Positions 13,139-13,431 of a stretch of DNA of 13,431 bases are shown here, piece after piece. The stretch covers positions 1-13,431 of the forward strand of contig JALOSK010000024.1 of assembly GCA_025458465.1 (NCBI GenBank), read 5' to 3'. How positions within the stretch are numbered: position 1 is the stretch's first letter; every line of letters begins with the position of its first letter. The position numbers and the translations under genes were made by a program. Source of the DNA: Sandarakinorhabdus sp. Lineage in GTDB: Bacteria > Pseudomonadota > Alphaproteobacteria > Sphingomonadales > Sphingomonadaceae. The notes under the pieces are model-generated. The model saw only the letters and a list, made by a program, of their open reading frames with translations. It was not told the origin of the DNA and searched no databases.

Positions 13139-13431
13139 GCGTCGATCACCGGGTCGGGCCGCGCCAGCGCCGTCAGCGCCGCGCGGTCGCTGATCTGTAC
13201 CACCGGGCCCGAAATGGTGGCGCCATGCTGGGCCAGCGTGTTGCCGGCGCGGGACAGATTTTCCGGCGTCATGCCCAGCAGCGAGGCGATCACCCGCTTT
13301 TCCGCGGGCAGGGTGAACTGCACGGCGCCGGCGCGGCGGTCGCTTTCCAGCAGGATGAAATTGGCCAGCCGTTCGATGGACTGGCGCAGTTTCATGTCGG
13401 CCAGGCTGCGCACCAGCCCGCGATAGCCGGC
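13135..13431 (-). CDS. Crp/Fnr-family (ANR/DNR-type) regulator, C-terminal part (runs off the window)
   Basis: The last 98 residues of a Crp/Fnr regulator; the cyclic-nucleotide-like sensor domain lies beyond base 13431. The end of the dimer helix (LADMKLRQSIERLANFILLE) leads into a winged helix-turn-helix: FTLPAEKRVIASLLGMTPEN then LSRAGNTLAQHG. The recognition helix has E-x-x-S-R (TPENLSR), the residues with which E. coli FNR reads TTGAT half-sites, so it should bind the boxes at 10065 and 11860. Without the N-terminus, the presence of FNR-type cluster cysteines (oxygen sensing) or their absence (NO sensing, DNR/NnrR-like) cannot be judged. The frame is open to the window edge, so an internal GTG at 13413 is not the start. 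It ends in the CTAG shared with the porin. Confidence 0.88.
   Translation of the reverse strand, partial: AGYRGLVRSLADMKLRQSIERLANFILLESDRRAGAVQFTLPAEKRVIASLLGMTPENLSRAGNTLAQHGATISGPVVQISDRAALTALARPDPVIDA

Overview
The window looks like chromosomal DNA of a GC-rich alphaproteobacterium, most likely a sphingomonad. This rests on overall codon use and on the style of the TonB receptor, the NnrS block and the ANR/DNR-type regulator. No rRNA or marker gene is present, so the assignment is inference.

Left part (1-960): the start of an acyl-CoA dehydrogenase gene reads off the left edge. It is followed by about 600 bp without a credible gene. That stretch holds two short-repeat systems: AACAGGGAATT copies in both orientations (about 303-490) and an array with strict 21-bp periodicity (about 548-736). 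Then come the last 46 codons of a short-chain dehydrogenase, joined directly to a degenerate tRNA-Ser(CGA) that lacks its 5' acceptor strand. The arrangement reads as the scar of an integrated element whose body lies to the left.

Decaying middle (1203-4069, minus strand): a TonB-dependent receptor is interrupted by amber codons, two of which sit where glutamine is expected. Beside it is an Fe/Mn superoxide dismutase whose well-formed Tat signal and good ribosome binding site are one frame away from the intact enzyme domain.

Efflux operon (4263-7986, plus strand): a TetR regulator, an HlyD/MacA-type adaptor, an FtsX/MacB-type permease and an ABC ATPase form a tight unit with overlapping start and stop codons. 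A 26-bp inverted repeat just before tetR is the probable operator, overlapping the promoter.

Right part (8202-13431): a GNAT acetyltransferase is followed by a group suggesting nitric-oxide/nitrite or low-oxygen physiology: nnrS, an HPP-CBS membrane protein, a small CopD-like four-helix membrane protein, an alginate-export-family porin, and the C-terminal part of an FNR/DNR-type regulator. Two FNR-type boxes (10065-10078 and 11860-11873) lie in the intergenic gaps. The regulator carries the E-x-x-S-R recognition residues that read TTGAT half-sites. One box sits exactly where a class II site should be relative to a TATGAT -10 of the CopD-like gene. Together they look like a local anaerobic/NO regulon. 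Two convergent gene pairs here end in a shared CTAG that supplies both stop codons.
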